Shown: one piece after another, positions 53,507-62,205 of the stretch
Position numbering within the stretch: the stretch's first letter is position 1
How the letters are laid out: every line of letters begins with the position of its first letter
NCBI GenBank assembly: GCA_021404685.1
Contig: QWHC01000010.1
Coordinates: 1-64,000 of the forward strand
Source of the DNA: Chloroflexi bacterium CFX4
GTDB taxonomy: Bacteria; Chloroflexota; Anaerolineae; Aggregatilineales; UBA2796
Direction: 5' to 3'
DNA length: 64,000 bases
Position numbers and translations under genes: made by a program
The notes under the pieces: generated by a model
Seen by the model: the letters and a program-made list of their open reading frames with translations, nothing else
Database searches by the model: none
What the model was told of the DNA's origin: nothing

Positions 53507-54409
53507 CTAGTCCGTTGTTTGTGCGGCTGCGCCGTGTGTATTGGGCAAGTGCTGATCGAACCACGCCAGCATGTGCGTCTTGAAGGCGGCGGCGGCAACT
53601 TGCGAAGCCTCGTGATGCCCAGCCCCCGCCACTTGCCAAACGACTGCCCAAGAGCCGCAACTAACCGCCAACTCTGCGACCTCCGCCGCGCTGATCAGGT
53701 CATCGGCAGCGCCGTGAATCAGCAGGATAGGCGCTTTCAGGTGCGGAATCCAGCGGATGGCATCCACCTGATCCATGCGCCCGCGTGTGAAGACCGTTGC
53801 CGTTGCCAGGCTCCAAGCTGCCACCAGCCACCCCAGCGGATATGGCACGCCATAACGCCAAAAACGGCGCGCCAATGTGTTCTTGAGGCGCACCACCGCG
53901 CCTTCTGCCACGATCACCGCGATCCGATCACTGACGGCAGCCGTCAGGATGGCAGTTGTGGCGCCCAAGCTGAAGCCTAAGACGCCTGCCCGCCCTATGC
54001 CGCGCCCTGCCAAAAAGTCCAGCGCGCCCAGCAGATCATCCCGCTCATACATGCCAAAGGTAACCTGCTCACCCTCCGAGTCGCCGTGTGCGCGGAAATC
54101 GAACATCAGCACGTTGAAGCCTGCGGTGTGCAGCGTCTCGGCGTGTGGCGTCTCACGGTCGCGGCTGCCATCGCGCCCATGGCAGATGATGATCGTGCGC
54201 TCCGTCGGCTGCGCGGCAGGAATCCACCACCCTGAAAGCCCCAGCCCATCACGGCTTGGGAAGCGGACGGCTTCAAAGGCAAGCCCGTAATCGCTTGGCG
54301 GATTCGGCGGGCTGGGTAGCGGTGGGCGAATCAACGCCCGTGCGACAAGGTAACAAGCGAGATAAAAGCCGATCAGCGCAAGGATCGGGAGCAGACAAAG
54401 TGCATTCAA
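53507..54409 (-). CDS. Membrane-anchored alpha/beta hydrolase
   Basis: 300 residues beginning at a TTG codon (54409). An N-terminal membrane helix (LCLLPILALIGFYLACYLV) is followed by a Pro-rich linker and a serine-hydrolase domain: TIIICHGRDGSRDRE, the nucleophile in VLGFSLGATTAILTAA (Ser near residue 147), the acid in LIHGAADDLISAAEV and the His in VAGAGHHEASQVA. Proteins of this form are typically exported or membrane-tethered peptidase or esterase types. It lies 12 nt after the PPIase-lipoprotein gene in the same run. Confidence 0.87.
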   Translation of the reverse strand: MNALCLLPILALIGFYLACYLVARALIRPPLPSPPNPPSDYGLAFEAVRFPSRDGLGLSGWWIPAAQPTERTIIICHGRDGSRDRETPHAETLHTAGFNVLMFDFRAHGDSEGEQVTFGMYERDDLLGALDFLAGRGIGRAGVLGFSLGATTAILTAAVSDRIAVIVAEGAVVRLKNTLARRFWRYGVPYPLGWLVAAWSLATATVFTRGRMDQVDAIRWIPHLKAPILLIHGAADDLISAAEVAELAVSCGSWAVVWQVAGAGHHEASQVAAAAFKTHMLAWFDQHLPNTHGAAAQTTD

Positions 54410-54421
54410 CGACGCCTACTT

Positions 54422-55618
54422 TTACGGCTTGGATTCCGTGATCACTACGCGCAAGAGTGTATCACCCGGCGGCGGATTCGGAAAGCGCAGCGCATCAAAG
54501 GGATCGCGCTTGGTCAGGTTTCGCAGCACGTCCATGCCGCGCCGCACGATGCCGAAGATTGTATACTGCCGATTGAAGCCTTCCTGCGGCTGCGGCGCCA
54601 AGGTGATAAAAAACTGCGCGCTGGCGCTGTTTGGCACGCCACGCTGATTCGCCATCGCCACCAAGCCTTCGCGGTCAAAGATCAAGCCGTTATCATGCTC
54701 ATCGGCGATGAAGTAGCCCGCCGTGCCGCCGCCGCTGCCGCTTGGATCGCCCGTCTGGACGATGTCTTCCGTCACCAAGTGAAAAGAAATGCCGTCAAAC
54801 CAGCCTTGCCGCGCCAAGAAGACAAAATTATTGACGGCAACCGGTGCGGCGCGTGTAAAGAGTTCAATCTCAACCTCGCCCTTTTCCGTGTAAAGCGTGG
54901 CAGTATAGGTCGCGTCAAGGTCAATCTGCAAAGCGGGCTGTTTCTCAAACTGGCGCTGCCGCAGCAGGACAAGGCGCGCTGCATCGCTCAGAGCGCGCTC
55001 ATCAAGGCGGCCGCTGTACGGCTGCCCTTGCAGCGTGATCGCCGGCGCAGCGCGCAGCCCGCGCCGCCGCGCTTCCTCAACAGCGCGGTTGAGGAGCGGC
55101 GCATAGGTCTGCGAATCGAGGGCGGCATTGAAGGCGGCAAGATCGCGGACGCCTGCCCGTTCTGCGTAGCTTGGCAGGGCGGCGCGGAATTGCTCCGATG
55201 GCAGCGTGCGCCAGGCGGGCTGTTCGGCAAACAGCAAGTCATGCAGCGACCAGAAAGCGCCTTGTGCGGCGGCTGCCTCAAGCGCCTGTGCGGCAAGGGA
55301 CGCCTTATCATGCTCAGGCTGCGGAAAATGCCGCCACGTCAGGCGGATTTGATCAGGAAACTGGGTGTAAAGGCGCAGCAGCGCACGCGCCACCACGAGA
55401 GACGCCTCGCTCTGTAGGTCGCCATAGTGGACGATATGCAGATAGGCATCCGCCGCACCCAGATCGTGATCGGCGCTGCCGAGATCGGGCGTTGGCGTGC
55501 GCGGCGGCAAGGTCACGATGACGGTGGGCAGGCGTGTTGGCAGGGCGGTTGGCGCTGGCGCGCCACCACAGGCAGCCAACACCACCACCAACAAGGCAAG
55601 CGCGGCACATCGCCCCAT
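54422..55618 (-). CDS. Lipoprotein: cysteine-less DsbA-like domain fused to cyclophilin
   Basis: 398 residues from an ATG at 55618 (an in-frame ATG at 55636 adds six). A lipobox lies in LALLVVVLAACGG, so the protein is anchored outside the membrane. Residues about 55-220 have the DsbA helical/thioredoxin pattern (YLHIVHYGDLQSEASLVVA, then RHFPQPEHDKASLAAQALEA and GLRAAPAITLQGQ), but where CPxC is expected the text is GDLQSEAS, so it has no redox cysteines. Residues about 235-395 are a cyclophilin-type prolyl isomerase (VEIELFTRAAPVAVNNFVFLARQGWFDGISFH, QFFITLAPQPQEGFNRQYTIFG). It is probably an extracytoplasmic folding chaperone. Confidence 0.9.
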   Translation of the reverse strand: MGRCAALALLVVVLAACGGAPAPTALPTRLPTVIVTLPPRTPTPDLGSADHDLGAADAYLHIVHYGDLQSEASLVVARALLRLYTQFPDQIRLTWRHFPQPEHDKASLAAQALEAAAAQGAFWSLHDLLFAEQPAWRTLPSEQFRAALPSYAERAGVRDLAAFNAALDSQTYAPLLNRAVEEARRRGLRAAPAITLQGQPYSGRLDERALSDAARLVLLRQRQFEKQPALQIDLDATYTATLYTEKGEVEIELFTRAAPVAVNNFVFLARQGWFDGISFHLVTEDIVQTGDPSGSGGGTAGYFIADEHDNGLIFDREGLVAMANQRGVPNSASAQFFITLAPQPQEGFNRQYTIFGIVRRGMDVLRNLTKRDPFDALRFPNPPPGDTLLRVVITESKP

Positions 55619-55622
55619 TGGG

Positions 55623-56354
55623 CTACGCCCTACCATAGACAGGCAGCGCGGCGCCGCTAATGTCGCGTGCGCTCTCCGAGACGAGGAACAGGATCACATC
55701 AGCCAGCGACTCGGGCGTTACCCATTTGCTGTGGTCAGCATCGGGATCATTTTTGCGGTTTTGGGGTGTGTCAATGACGCTAGGCATGACGGCATTGACC
55801 GTAATGCCATACTGCATCAGCTCAGCTGCCATGCTCTCGGTCAGGCGCAGCACCGCCGATTTGCTGGCGCTGTAGCCTGAAAGGGTTGGCGCGCCGCTGA
55901 GCGCTGCCCGCGCCGCCACGTTCACAATCCGCCCGCCAACGCGGCGCATCACCATGCTGCGCGCCACAGCCGCACTCAGCAGAAAGGCTGTTTTGGCGTT
56001 CATGTTCATCAGGAAATCCCAAATTTCCTCATCCATCTCGTGAACTGGACCGCCGGCTTTGAAGCCGCCCGCCACATTTACCAGGATGTCTACCTTGCCA
56101 TGCTGCGCCACCACTTGCGTCACGAACTCATCAATAGCAGCCCGTTTCTGCGTCAGGTCAAGCGCGCCGATCAGAATATCGGCATCGTCCACGCCTGCTT
56201 CACGCAAGCGCTGCCGCAGCGTATCGCCTTTGTGGTCTACCAACGCCAGCTTGATGCCTGCCGCCTGGAAGCGCCGCACCAGCGCCATGCCCAAGTTGCC
56301 GCCGGCGCCACTCAGCACAGCAACCTTACCCGCCAATTCAGGATAAATTGCCAT
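55623..56354 (-). CDS. Short-chain dehydrogenase/reductase (SDR)
   Basis: 243 residues from an ATG at 56354. The NAD(P)-binding motif is VAVLSGAGGNLGMALVRRF, the second nucleotide contact LNVAGG appears as VDILVNVAGGFKAG, and the catalytic Tyr-x3-Lys is in LSGYSASKSAVLRLTESMAAEL with the Ser in AARAALSGAPTLSG upstream. The C-terminus VNAVMPSVIDTPQNRKNDP is typical of classical SDRs. The substrate is unknown. It ends 4 bp before the PPIase lipoprotein start on the same strand; the upstream 288 bp to the FmdB gene hold no gene. Confidence 0.9.
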   Translation of the reverse strand: MAIYPELAGKVAVLSGAGGNLGMALVRRFQAAGIKLALVDHKGDTLRQRLREAGVDDADILIGALDLTQKRAAIDEFVTQVVAQHGKVDILVNVAGGFKAGGPVHEMDEEIWDFLMNMNAKTAFLLSAAVARSMVMRRVGGRIVNVAARAALSGAPTLSGYSASKSAVLRLTESMAAELMQYGITVNAVMPSVIDTPQNRKNDPDADHSKWVTPESLADVILFLVSESARDISGAALPVYGRA

Positions 56355-56642
56355 AAGGCACGCTCTTTCATAGGTTGGGATAACTGCACGCCGTATTATA
56401 CCAAAGCCGTGCGCGCTTGGCGGCAAAGCGTAGGCGTAGCGTCGTGTAAGCGCTGTTTTTCAAGCGGTCTTCTAACGCTGTGGAAATTCTGCGGAAACGC
56501 CGCAGCGCAAACACACCGCTTTGCCAGTTCTGATCAGCCCGTACTGCGATAGACTTCTTATGCACTTTTTACCAAAGTATGCTATGATTAGCGATCAGGT
56601 ACACCAACAAACGGTCAATTTATTTCGGGAGGACGTGCGGAG

Positions 56643-56942
56643 ATGCCACTCTATGAGTATCGCTGCAAGAACTGTGGAACGCGCTTTGAGGTCAGTCAAG
56701 CGTTTACTGATGATCCAATCACAACCTGCCATGTTTGCAATGGCACGGTGAAGCGCGTGGTTGGGCGCGGCACAGGCGTTATTTTCAAAGGATCGGGCTT
56801 CTACGTCACCGATACGCGCTCGACCAACAGCGCCAGCCCCAAGCCCGCCAATGGGAATGGCAACGGCAGCACCGCCGCCGCCAGCACTGAAACCAGCAGC
56901 ACACCAACTGCCGAAAAAGCAGCCGCCACCAGCGGCGATTAA
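56643..56942 (+). CDS. FmdB family zinc-ribbon protein
   Basis: 99 residues. The first 55 form the FmdB zinc ribbon with two Cys pairs (YRCKNCGTRFEVSQ and TTCHVCNGTVKRVVG) and end in FKGSGFYVTD, the family signature; the rest is a low-complexity Ala/Ser/Thr tail (GNGNGSTAAASTETSSTPTAEK). The function of the family is unsettled, though it is sometimes found with formamidase genes; no such gene is here. It stands alone, with a strong terminator after it. Confidence 0.9.
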   Translation: MPLYEYRCKNCGTRFEVSQAFTDDPITTCHVCNGTVKRVVGRGTGVIFKGSGFYVTDTRSTNSASPKPANGNGNGSTAAASTETSSTPTAEKAAATSGD

Positions 56943-56976
56943 CGCGCCACCTCTGCGCCAACCAAGCCCTTATGCT

Positions 56977-57006
56977 GCCGAGTAGCCCCGCTATTCGGCT
57001 TTTTTT
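56977..57006 (+). terminator. Rho-independent terminator after the FmdB gene
   Basis: The stem GCCGAGTAGC/GCTATTCGGC (one G-T wobble) with loop CCC is followed by seven T residues. This is the most canonical intrinsic terminator in the window. Confidence 0.9.
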
Positions 57007-57104
57007 CATGCCTTTTTCACGAAACCTCAAGCCTAAACGCCTAGACAGATAGCTCGGCTTGGCGTATCGTATAGGGGAGGTGAGGAAGTGGTTTGGGACT
57101 GTTG

Positions 57105-57635
57105 ATGAAAGTAGGCGTACCCTTGAGTAAAGTTGCTTTATTAAACACCGCAAGCGAGATTATGGGCGGCTATGTGCTTGCCCTGATGCAAGGTGCGCCC
57201 GAACGCGATTTACCTGATCTGCTGGCAATGCACGGCTTTCGCGCCTTGAATGCCTATACGTGGTATCCGCTGCGCGCCTGGCTTGAACTGCTCAACGCCC
57301 TTTCAGCACGCAGCACCCTGAGCATGGAAACGCTTGGGCGGCGCGCCGCCGCACACATGGCACTGCCACACTGGATTGATAGCCTTTCAGCCGGCTTGCT
57401 GTGGTTTGAAGAATTCTATCAGCGTTCGCATCGCGGCGGCAATTGCGGCGAGGTCAGTGCGCGTGTCGTGCATGGGCGCTATATTCGCTTCACCATCCGC
57501 ACGCCCTACCCACCCGCCTTCCTCAAAGGGATGCTGCACGGCTTGGCAGCGCGCCTTTTGCCCGCCAACACCAAATTGGACGTTCGGGAAGGGCGCGGCG
57601 CAGACCGCACCCTTACCCTTGACGTGCGTTGGTAA
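57105..57635 (+). CDS. Protein of unknown function
   Basis: 176 residues from an ATG at 57105; TTG codons at 57093 and 57102 are also possible starts, and 57093 has GAGG at a better distance. I do not recognise a family. The sequence is alpha/beta mixed: SEIMGGYVLALMQGAPERDLPDLLAMHGF, WYPLRAWLELLNALSARSTLSMETLG, GEVSARVVHGRYIRFTIRTPYPPAFLKGMLHGLAARLL and LTLDVRW at the end. The strand-turn-helix C-terminus with RTPYPP recalls small ligand-binding folds but cannot be assigned. There is no signal peptide. Confidence 0.7.
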   Translation: MKVGVPLSKVALLNTASEIMGGYVLALMQGAPERDLPDLLAMHGFRALNAYTWYPLRAWLELLNALSARSTLSMETLGRRAAAHMALPHWIDSLSAGLLWFEEFYQRSHRGGNCGEVSARVVHGRYIRFTIRTPYPPAFLKGMLHGLAARLLPANTKLDVREGRGADRTLTLDVRW

Positions 57636-57813
57636 GCCTTAAGGCAGCCGAATGCCATAGCGGGCAAGGCACCGCCCTGCTTGCCTCGTTGCGCCCGCTG
57701 ATCTTGCCCGCACCTATTGCCGCGCTTGGTCTTATTTGGTATATATAACCGCTGCTGGCTACCCTATAATGCTGGCAAAGGCTTTCCCAACACACCTGAA
57801 GGATGAATAAGCT

Positions 57814-58602
57814 ATGAACGCGCCTTATCGGACGCGCCGCGCTGAGTTTTTGCGCGGCGTGCGGGATACGCTGCCGCTTGTGATTGGTGCCATTCCTTTC
57901 GGCATCATCTTCGGCGCGGTGGCAGTTAGCGGCGGCGTGGTGGCGGAAGGTGAGACCGCGCAAACGCTCTCGCCCTTTGCCGCACAGAGCATGTCGCTGT
58001 TTGTGTTTGCTGGTGCTTCGCAGTTCATCGCGGCGGAACTGGTGCGCGATTCGGCGGCGGTGTTGGTGGTCATCTTCACCACGCTGATCGTCAACTTGCG
58101 CCATGCGCTCTACAGCGCCACCATCGCGCCCTACCTGAAGGGCATTTCGCAGCGTTGGTTGTTGCCGCTTGGTTTCACCCTAACCGATGAAACGTTCGTC
58201 GTGGCGATGGGACGCTACCAACAGCTTGATCCGTCGCCCTTCAAGCACTGGTATCAGGCAGGCTCTGCTGTGTTTATGTATAGCAACTGGCAGCTTTGCA
58301 CGCTGATCGGCATCAGCGCCGGGCAATCTATCCCGGCGGAGCAGGTGGCGCGCTTGGGCTTGAATTTCGCCGCGATGGTAACGTTCATCGGCATGTTGAT
58401 TCCGCTCATTCGCAGTCGGGCAATCTTTGTGGCGGTTGTCGCCGCGGGCGCGGCATCCATCCTCTTTTATGGCTTGCCAAGCCGCTTAGGGCTGATCGTG
58501 GCAGCCTTGATCGGCATCGCAGCGGGCATGTTGGCAGAGCGTGAGGCAAAGGATGAGGGCGCCGCGGTGGCGCCGCTGCCAGAGGTGGTGAAGGATGGAT
58601 AG
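57814..58602 (+). CDS. azlC: Branched-chain amino acid exporter subunit AzlC
   Basis: 262 residues of the AzlC family: [44 protein letters not shown] and [10 protein letters not shown] are family blocks, with about seven hydrophobic segments. AzlC works with the small AzlD partner to export branched-chain or related amino acids. The next gene overlaps by 8 bp and encodes that partner. A TATAAT at 57765-57770 upstream may be the -10 of the promoter. Confidence 0.93.
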   Translation: MNAPYRTRRAEFLRGVRDTLPLVIGAIPFGIIFGAVAVSGGVVAEGETAQTLSPFAAQSMSLFVFAGASQFIAAELVRDSAAVLVVIFTTLIVNLRHALYSATIAPYLKGISQRWLLPLGFTLTDETFVVAMGRYQQLDPSPFKHWYQAGSAVFMYSNWQLCTLIGISAGQSIPAEQVARLGLNFAAMVTFIGMLIPLIRSRAIFVAVVAAGAASILFYGLPSRLGLIVAALIGIAAGMLAEREAKDEGAAVAPLPEVVKDG

Positions 58603-58927
58603 CGCCAACGAATTTCTTTTAGTGGCAGGCATGGCAGCCGTGACCTTTGGTGTGCGCTATCCTATCTTGGCGTTCTTTGGCAGGCTGAATCCGCCGCCCT
58701 ATGTGCTGCGCGCCCTGAAATTTGTGCCACCGTCTGTGCTGACGGCGATCATTGTACCCGCGATGCTTTTTCAAGAGGGCAAGCTAGACCTACAGCCGCA
58801 AAATGCTGCGTTGGTGGCGGGCATTTTCGCGGCATTGGTCGCATGGCGCACCAAAAATCTGCTGCTGACCATTGTATTGGGTATGGCGGCGTTGTGGGTG
58901 TGGCGGCTGCTGATGGGAACGCTTTGA
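58595..58927 (+). CDS. azlD: AzlD-family transport protein
   Basis: 110 residues with three to four membrane helices: [22 protein letters not shown] at the start, [21 protein letters not shown] in the middle, and [29 protein letters not shown] at the end. This is the small partner subunit of AzlC. Overlap by 8 bp couples their translation. Confidence 0.93.
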   Translation: MDSANEFLLVAGMAAVTFGVRYPILAFFGRLNPPPYVLRALKFVPPSVLTAIIVPAMLFQEGKLDLQPQNAALVAGIFAALVAWRTKNLLLTIVLGMAALWVWRLLMGTL

Positions 58928-59047
58928 GTTTAGGGTTAGCGGCGTGGTAAAGATCGTGGCATGGTGCTGCCCCAAGCCTGCACCTTGCCCTTAGCCACCC
59001 ACTTCAAAAAATCTGAGTAGCGGAAGCCTTTCCCTCGCCGCAAATTC

Positions 59048-59080
59048 CGTCCCTACATACAGCGATCTTATGTAGGGACG
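59048..59080. repeat. Perfect inverted repeat, possible dispersed intergenic element
   Basis: CGTCCCTACATA (59048-59059) and its exact reverse complement TATGTAGGGACG (59069-59080) flank a 9-nt loop. It lies in the 255-bp gap between azlD and the aldolase gene. The TGTAGGGACG arm followed by CCCTGCTCGACGGGC looks like small dispersed palindromes known from filamentous phototroph and related genomes; only one copy is in this window, so repeat status is inference. Confidence 0.5.
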
Positions 59081-59182
59081 CCCTGCTCGACGGGCAACCC
59101 TAATTGCTGAGTGCTAGCTTTGCCCATGCGTTGCGCGGTATACTTCCCACACAAGACTTCACCCATAGAGGAGTAATGCCAT

Positions 59183-60280
59183 ATGGCTATTGCAACAGCG
59201 CCCAGCGCGCTGACCTATGATCAAATCGTGCAGGCGCTCGGCACACAAGCCGACTACCTGCTTCAGCATACCAGCCGAACCATCAGCCGCGATCAACTGC
59301 ACCTGCCCTCCCCTGATTTTGTAGACCGCGTTTGGGCGCTGAGCGACCGCCCGCCGCAGGTGCTGCGTAGCTTGCAGCAACTGTTCAACACCGGGCGCTT
59401 GGCAGGCACGGGCTACCTTTCGATCCTGCCCGTGGATCAGGGCATTGAACATGCTGCCGGCGCCTCGTTCGCCAAGAATCCTGCCTATTTTGACCCTGAA
59501 AACATCGTGCGCTTGGCGATTGAAGGCGGCTGCAATGCGGTTGCCTCGACGTTTGGCGTGTTGGGCGCGGTGGCGCGCAAATATGCCCACAAAATTCCCT
59601 TCCTCGTCAAGATTAACCACAACGAACTGCTGACCTACCCAAACAAGTTTGATCAAGTCATGTTTGGCATGGTGGAGCAGGCGTGGGATATGGGCGCGGT
59701 GGCAGTCGGCGCGACGATCTACTTCGGCGATGAGCTAAGCACACGCCAATTGATAGAAGTGGCAGAGGCATTCTACCGCGCCCATGAGCTGGGCATGGCA
59801 ACCGTCCTGTGGTGCTACACGCGCAATCCCGCCTTCAAGGTGAACGGCGTTAACCACGAGATGAGCGCCGACATCACCGGTCAGGCGAATCATTTGGGCG
59901 TCACCATTCAGGCGGATATCGTCAAGCAGAAGCTGCCCATCAGCAATGGCGGCTACAAGGCGCTCAACACGGGTGGCTCGTCCTATGGCAAGCTGGATGA
60001 GCGCATCTACACCGAACTCAGCAGCGATCATCCCATTGACCTCACGCGCTATCAAGTCATCAATAGCTACATGGGACGTGCCGGCTTGATCAACAGCGGC
60101 GGTGCCAGCGGCGCGGACGACTTCGCGGAGGCGATCATGACGGCGGTCATCAACAAGCGCGCCGGCGGTATGGGCTTGATCAGCGGTCGGAAGGCGTTCC
60201 AGCGCCCAATGGCAGAAGGCGCGGCGCTCTTACGCGCCATTCAGGATGTCTATCTCTGCCAAGAGATCACGGTTGCTTAA
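59183..60280 (+). CDS. fbaB: Class I fructose-bisphosphate aldolase (DhnA/FbaB type)
   Basis: 365 residues. It interconverts fructose 1,6-bisphosphate with dihydroxyacetone phosphate and glyceraldehyde 3-phosphate through a lysine Schiff base. Family blocks are [69 protein letters not shown] and [14 protein letters not shown] (the Schiff-base Lys is in the QADIVKQK stretch). The C-terminal phosphate loops are [10 protein letters not shown] and [12 protein letters not shown]. With pgk nearby, it points to glycolysis/gluconeogenesis genes near the window end, though they are not in one operon. Confidence 0.95.
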   Translation: MAIATAPSALTYDQIVQALGTQADYLLQHTSRTISRDQLHLPSPDFVDRVWALSDRPPQVLRSLQQLFNTGRLAGTGYLSILPVDQGIEHAAGASFAKNPAYFDPENIVRLAIEGGCNAVASTFGVLGAVARKYAHKIPFLVKINHNELLTYPNKFDQVMFGMVEQAWDMGAVAVGATIYFGDELSTRQLIEVAEAFYRAHELGMATVLWCYTRNPAFKVNGVNHEMSADITGQANHLGVTIQADIVKQKLPISNGGYKALNTGGSSYGKLDERIYTELSSDHPIDLTRYQVINSYMGRAGLINSGGASGADDFAEAIMTAVINKRAGGMGLISGRKAFQRPMAEGAALLRAIQDVYLCQEITVA

Positions 60281-60638
60281 CAGGCGGCGTTCGCGCTGAA
60301 TTCACGGGTAGTGGGCGGGTCTGAAGCAGAAGCTGACTCGCCCAACTCATATCTTTAATCTTCACCACGCGCTATAAACGCTCCTGTTGCCTGATGAAGA
60401 CACAGTGCAAAGGCAGCGCATAAAGACCTTAATCGTTCACCAGAAAATTTAATTCATTTTATAATGCCAACACTGAAGGAGCGCATTGTATGGAGCGCCC
60501 ATCGGCTTTTAGGCACACACCCTTGCCAAGCGCTATCGCCGCACAAGCGTAGGGCAAGCGCCACCAATGCGCCTTCAGCACTTGCCCACTTTGCGCTATG
60601 CTTATGGCAACCAACGCTTCTCAAAAGGAATGTTAGCC
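60281..60638 (+). other. Intergenic region upstream of the LCP gene
   Basis: Of these 358 bp only a weak stem (GGGCGGGTC/GACTCGCCC, 60313-60343, one mismatch) and an AT-rich stretch around 60430-60470 stand out. A frame from 60464 to 60664 overlaps the LCP gene start and has no good Shine-Dalgarno, so I do not call it. No promoter is convincing. Confidence 0.4.
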
Positions 60639-61985
60639 ATGCGCCGCACCACGCACACCCTTAGCCTGACCGCCGTTGCCTGCCTGATCCTGCTGCTGCT
60701 CAGCGCTGCTGCTGGCACGCCGTTCCGCGCCGCACAAGGCATACCTGCCCCAACCCTGATCATTTTCGGCACATACGCCACGCCGCCCAAACCGCCGCCG
60801 ACCGCCATCCCGCCCGCAGCGCCAACACCCTCTAGCAGCGGTGATGATGTGATCACAATCTTGCTGCTCGGCAGCGATACGGCACAGCGCCGCCTGATCA
60901 GCCGCACCGATGTCATGATCGTTGCCGTCCTCAACCGCACACACGGCACCGTCAGCCTGATGCACTTCCCACGCGATCTGTACGTCTACGTGCCGAACGA
61001 CACCATGCAAAAGCTGAACACAGTTGCCAATCGCGGTGTGCAAATGTACGGTGCGGAAGGTGTTGGCAGGCTGCTTAAGGAAACCTTCCTCTATAATTTT
61101 GGCATCAAGGTGGATTTTTACGCACGGATTGGCTTCACCGAGTTCAAAGAGATCATCAATGCGCTGGGCAGCCTGCGGATTGGCGTGGACTGCGCCATTG
61201 AAGGCAACCGCCTGCTCAGCACCGATCTTGATCCGAACGACCCTGCCAGTTATGAGGTCTACCGCATGGAGATCGGCTTGCACCGCCTCAACGCGGATAT
61301 GGCGCTGTGGTATGCCCGTGCGCGTGGCAGCAGCAGCGATATGGACCGCGGCAGGCGGCAAATGGAAATCCTGACCGCTATTTGGCGGCAGGCACGCGCT
61401 GCCGATCTGTTCACACAGGCAAACGAACTGGTGCCGCGCTTGCTCCGCATCGTGGAAACCGATCTGAGCGCTGCCGATCTGCTTGGCTTGGTGCCATTGG
61501 CGATCACGCTCGATCTGACGCGCATCCAGCACATCAACCTTGCCCTCAATCAGCATTTTACCCAGTGGTACACCAGCGATACCGGCACCTTCACCTGGCT
61601 GCCCATCCCAGCGGCAATGCAGCGCGCCGTGCAAGACCTCTACACGCCGCCAACGCGCAATCGGCTGCGCGGCGAGGCGCCGCATGTGGCGGTGGCAGCC
61701 ATCGCGCCGCTGCTGGACTATCATCAGGTCGCCTCTGAGCGGCTGATGCGGGAAGGCTTCACGGTGAGTATGCTTGGCACACAAGGCGCCACGCAGCATA
61801 ACTTCACCACCATTTATGACTATACCGGCGGCGCAAAGCCGAACAGCCTTGCCATTTTGCAGCGTGCGCTGCGCGTCTCGGATCGTGGTGTGGTCTCCAA
61901 GCCTGATCCGAACGCGCCCTACGATTTTCGGGTCGAGATCGGCTACAGCTATCCGAACTCGTGCCTGTTCAAGATTCCGCAGTAG
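60639..61985 (+). CDS. LytR-CpsA-Psr (LCP) family protein
   Basis: 448 residues. A Sec signal or membrane anchor (LTAVACLILLLLSAAAG) and a Pro-rich spacer precede the LCP catalytic domain: VITILLLGSDTAQRRLISRTDVMIVAVLN with the Arg/Asp ligand pair, MHFPRDLYVYVPNDTMQKLNTVANRG and LWYARARGSSSDMDRGRRQMEILTAIW. LCP proteins transfer lipid-linked glycopolymers to the cell wall or to glycoproteins. A C-terminal domain (about 350-448) resembles the LytR C-terminal module (FTVSMLGTQGATQHNFTTIYDYTGG). I chose the ATG at 60639, 9 nt after AAAGGA. Confidence 0.93.
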   Translation: MRRTTHTLSLTAVACLILLLLSAAAGTPFRAAQGIPAPTLIIFGTYATPPKPPPTAIPPAAPTPSSSGDDVITILLLGSDTAQRRLISRTDVMIVAVLNRTHGTVSLMHFPRDLYVYVPNDTMQKLNTVANRGVQMYGAEGVGRLLKETFLYNFGIKVDFYARIGFTEFKEIINALGSLRIGVDCAIEGNRLLSTDLDPNDPASYEVYRMEIGLHRLNADMALWYARARGSSSDMDRGRRQMEILTAIWRQARAADLFTQANELVPRLLRIVETDLSAADLLGLVPLAITLDLTRIQHINLALNQHFTQWYTSDTGTFTWLPIPAAMQRAVQDLYTPPTRNRLRGEAPHVAVAAIAPLLDYHQVASERLMREGFTVSMLGTQGATQHNFTTIYDYTGGAKPNSLAILQRALRVSDRGVVSKPDPNAPYDFRVEIGYSYPNSCLFKIPQ

Positions 61986-61994
61986 GCTCAGCAC

Positions 61995-62027
61995 TGCCGT
62001 GTGTGGCACCAAACACCGCACACGGCA
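61995..62027 (+). terminator. Hairpin after the LCP gene
   Basis: A 12-bp stem TGCCGTGTGTGG/CCGCACACGGCA with one G-T wobble lies 9 nt after the LCP stop. An A tract rather than a T tract follows, so it is a weak terminator on this strand; it separates the LCP gene from the toxin promoter. Confidence 0.45.
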
Positions 62028-62028
62028 C

Positions 62029-62057
62029 TTGAAAAAAGTTTATATATTTTCTATAAA
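62029..62057 (+). promoter_or_regulatory. Strong promoter of the toxin operon
   Basis: TTGAAA (62029-62034), 17 nt, TATAAA (62052-62057) lies in a markedly AT-rich stretch (62030-62080), unlike the surrounding DNA. It is about 150 bp upstream of the WXG100-like gene. AT-rich DNA just ahead of toxin genes often marks horizontal acquisition or silencing-protein binding; here only the composition is seen. Confidence 0.7.
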
Positions 62058-62205
62058 ATCTTTGTAAAAGTTTACTGTACCTTGCCGAAATTCCTCAGCG
62101 TGATTTTGAAAGCGCCAGACGTGCTTATGTATATTCCTCAGTGTACCACTATGCATACACTGCTCCCTGATCAATGCATCTTTTTTAACATGCTGAGGGG
62201 TTGCG

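Noticed and set aside
60464-60664. 66-codon frame before the LCP gene
   Set aside because: It overlaps the LCP start, has no convincing Shine-Dalgarno and no recognisable sequence.
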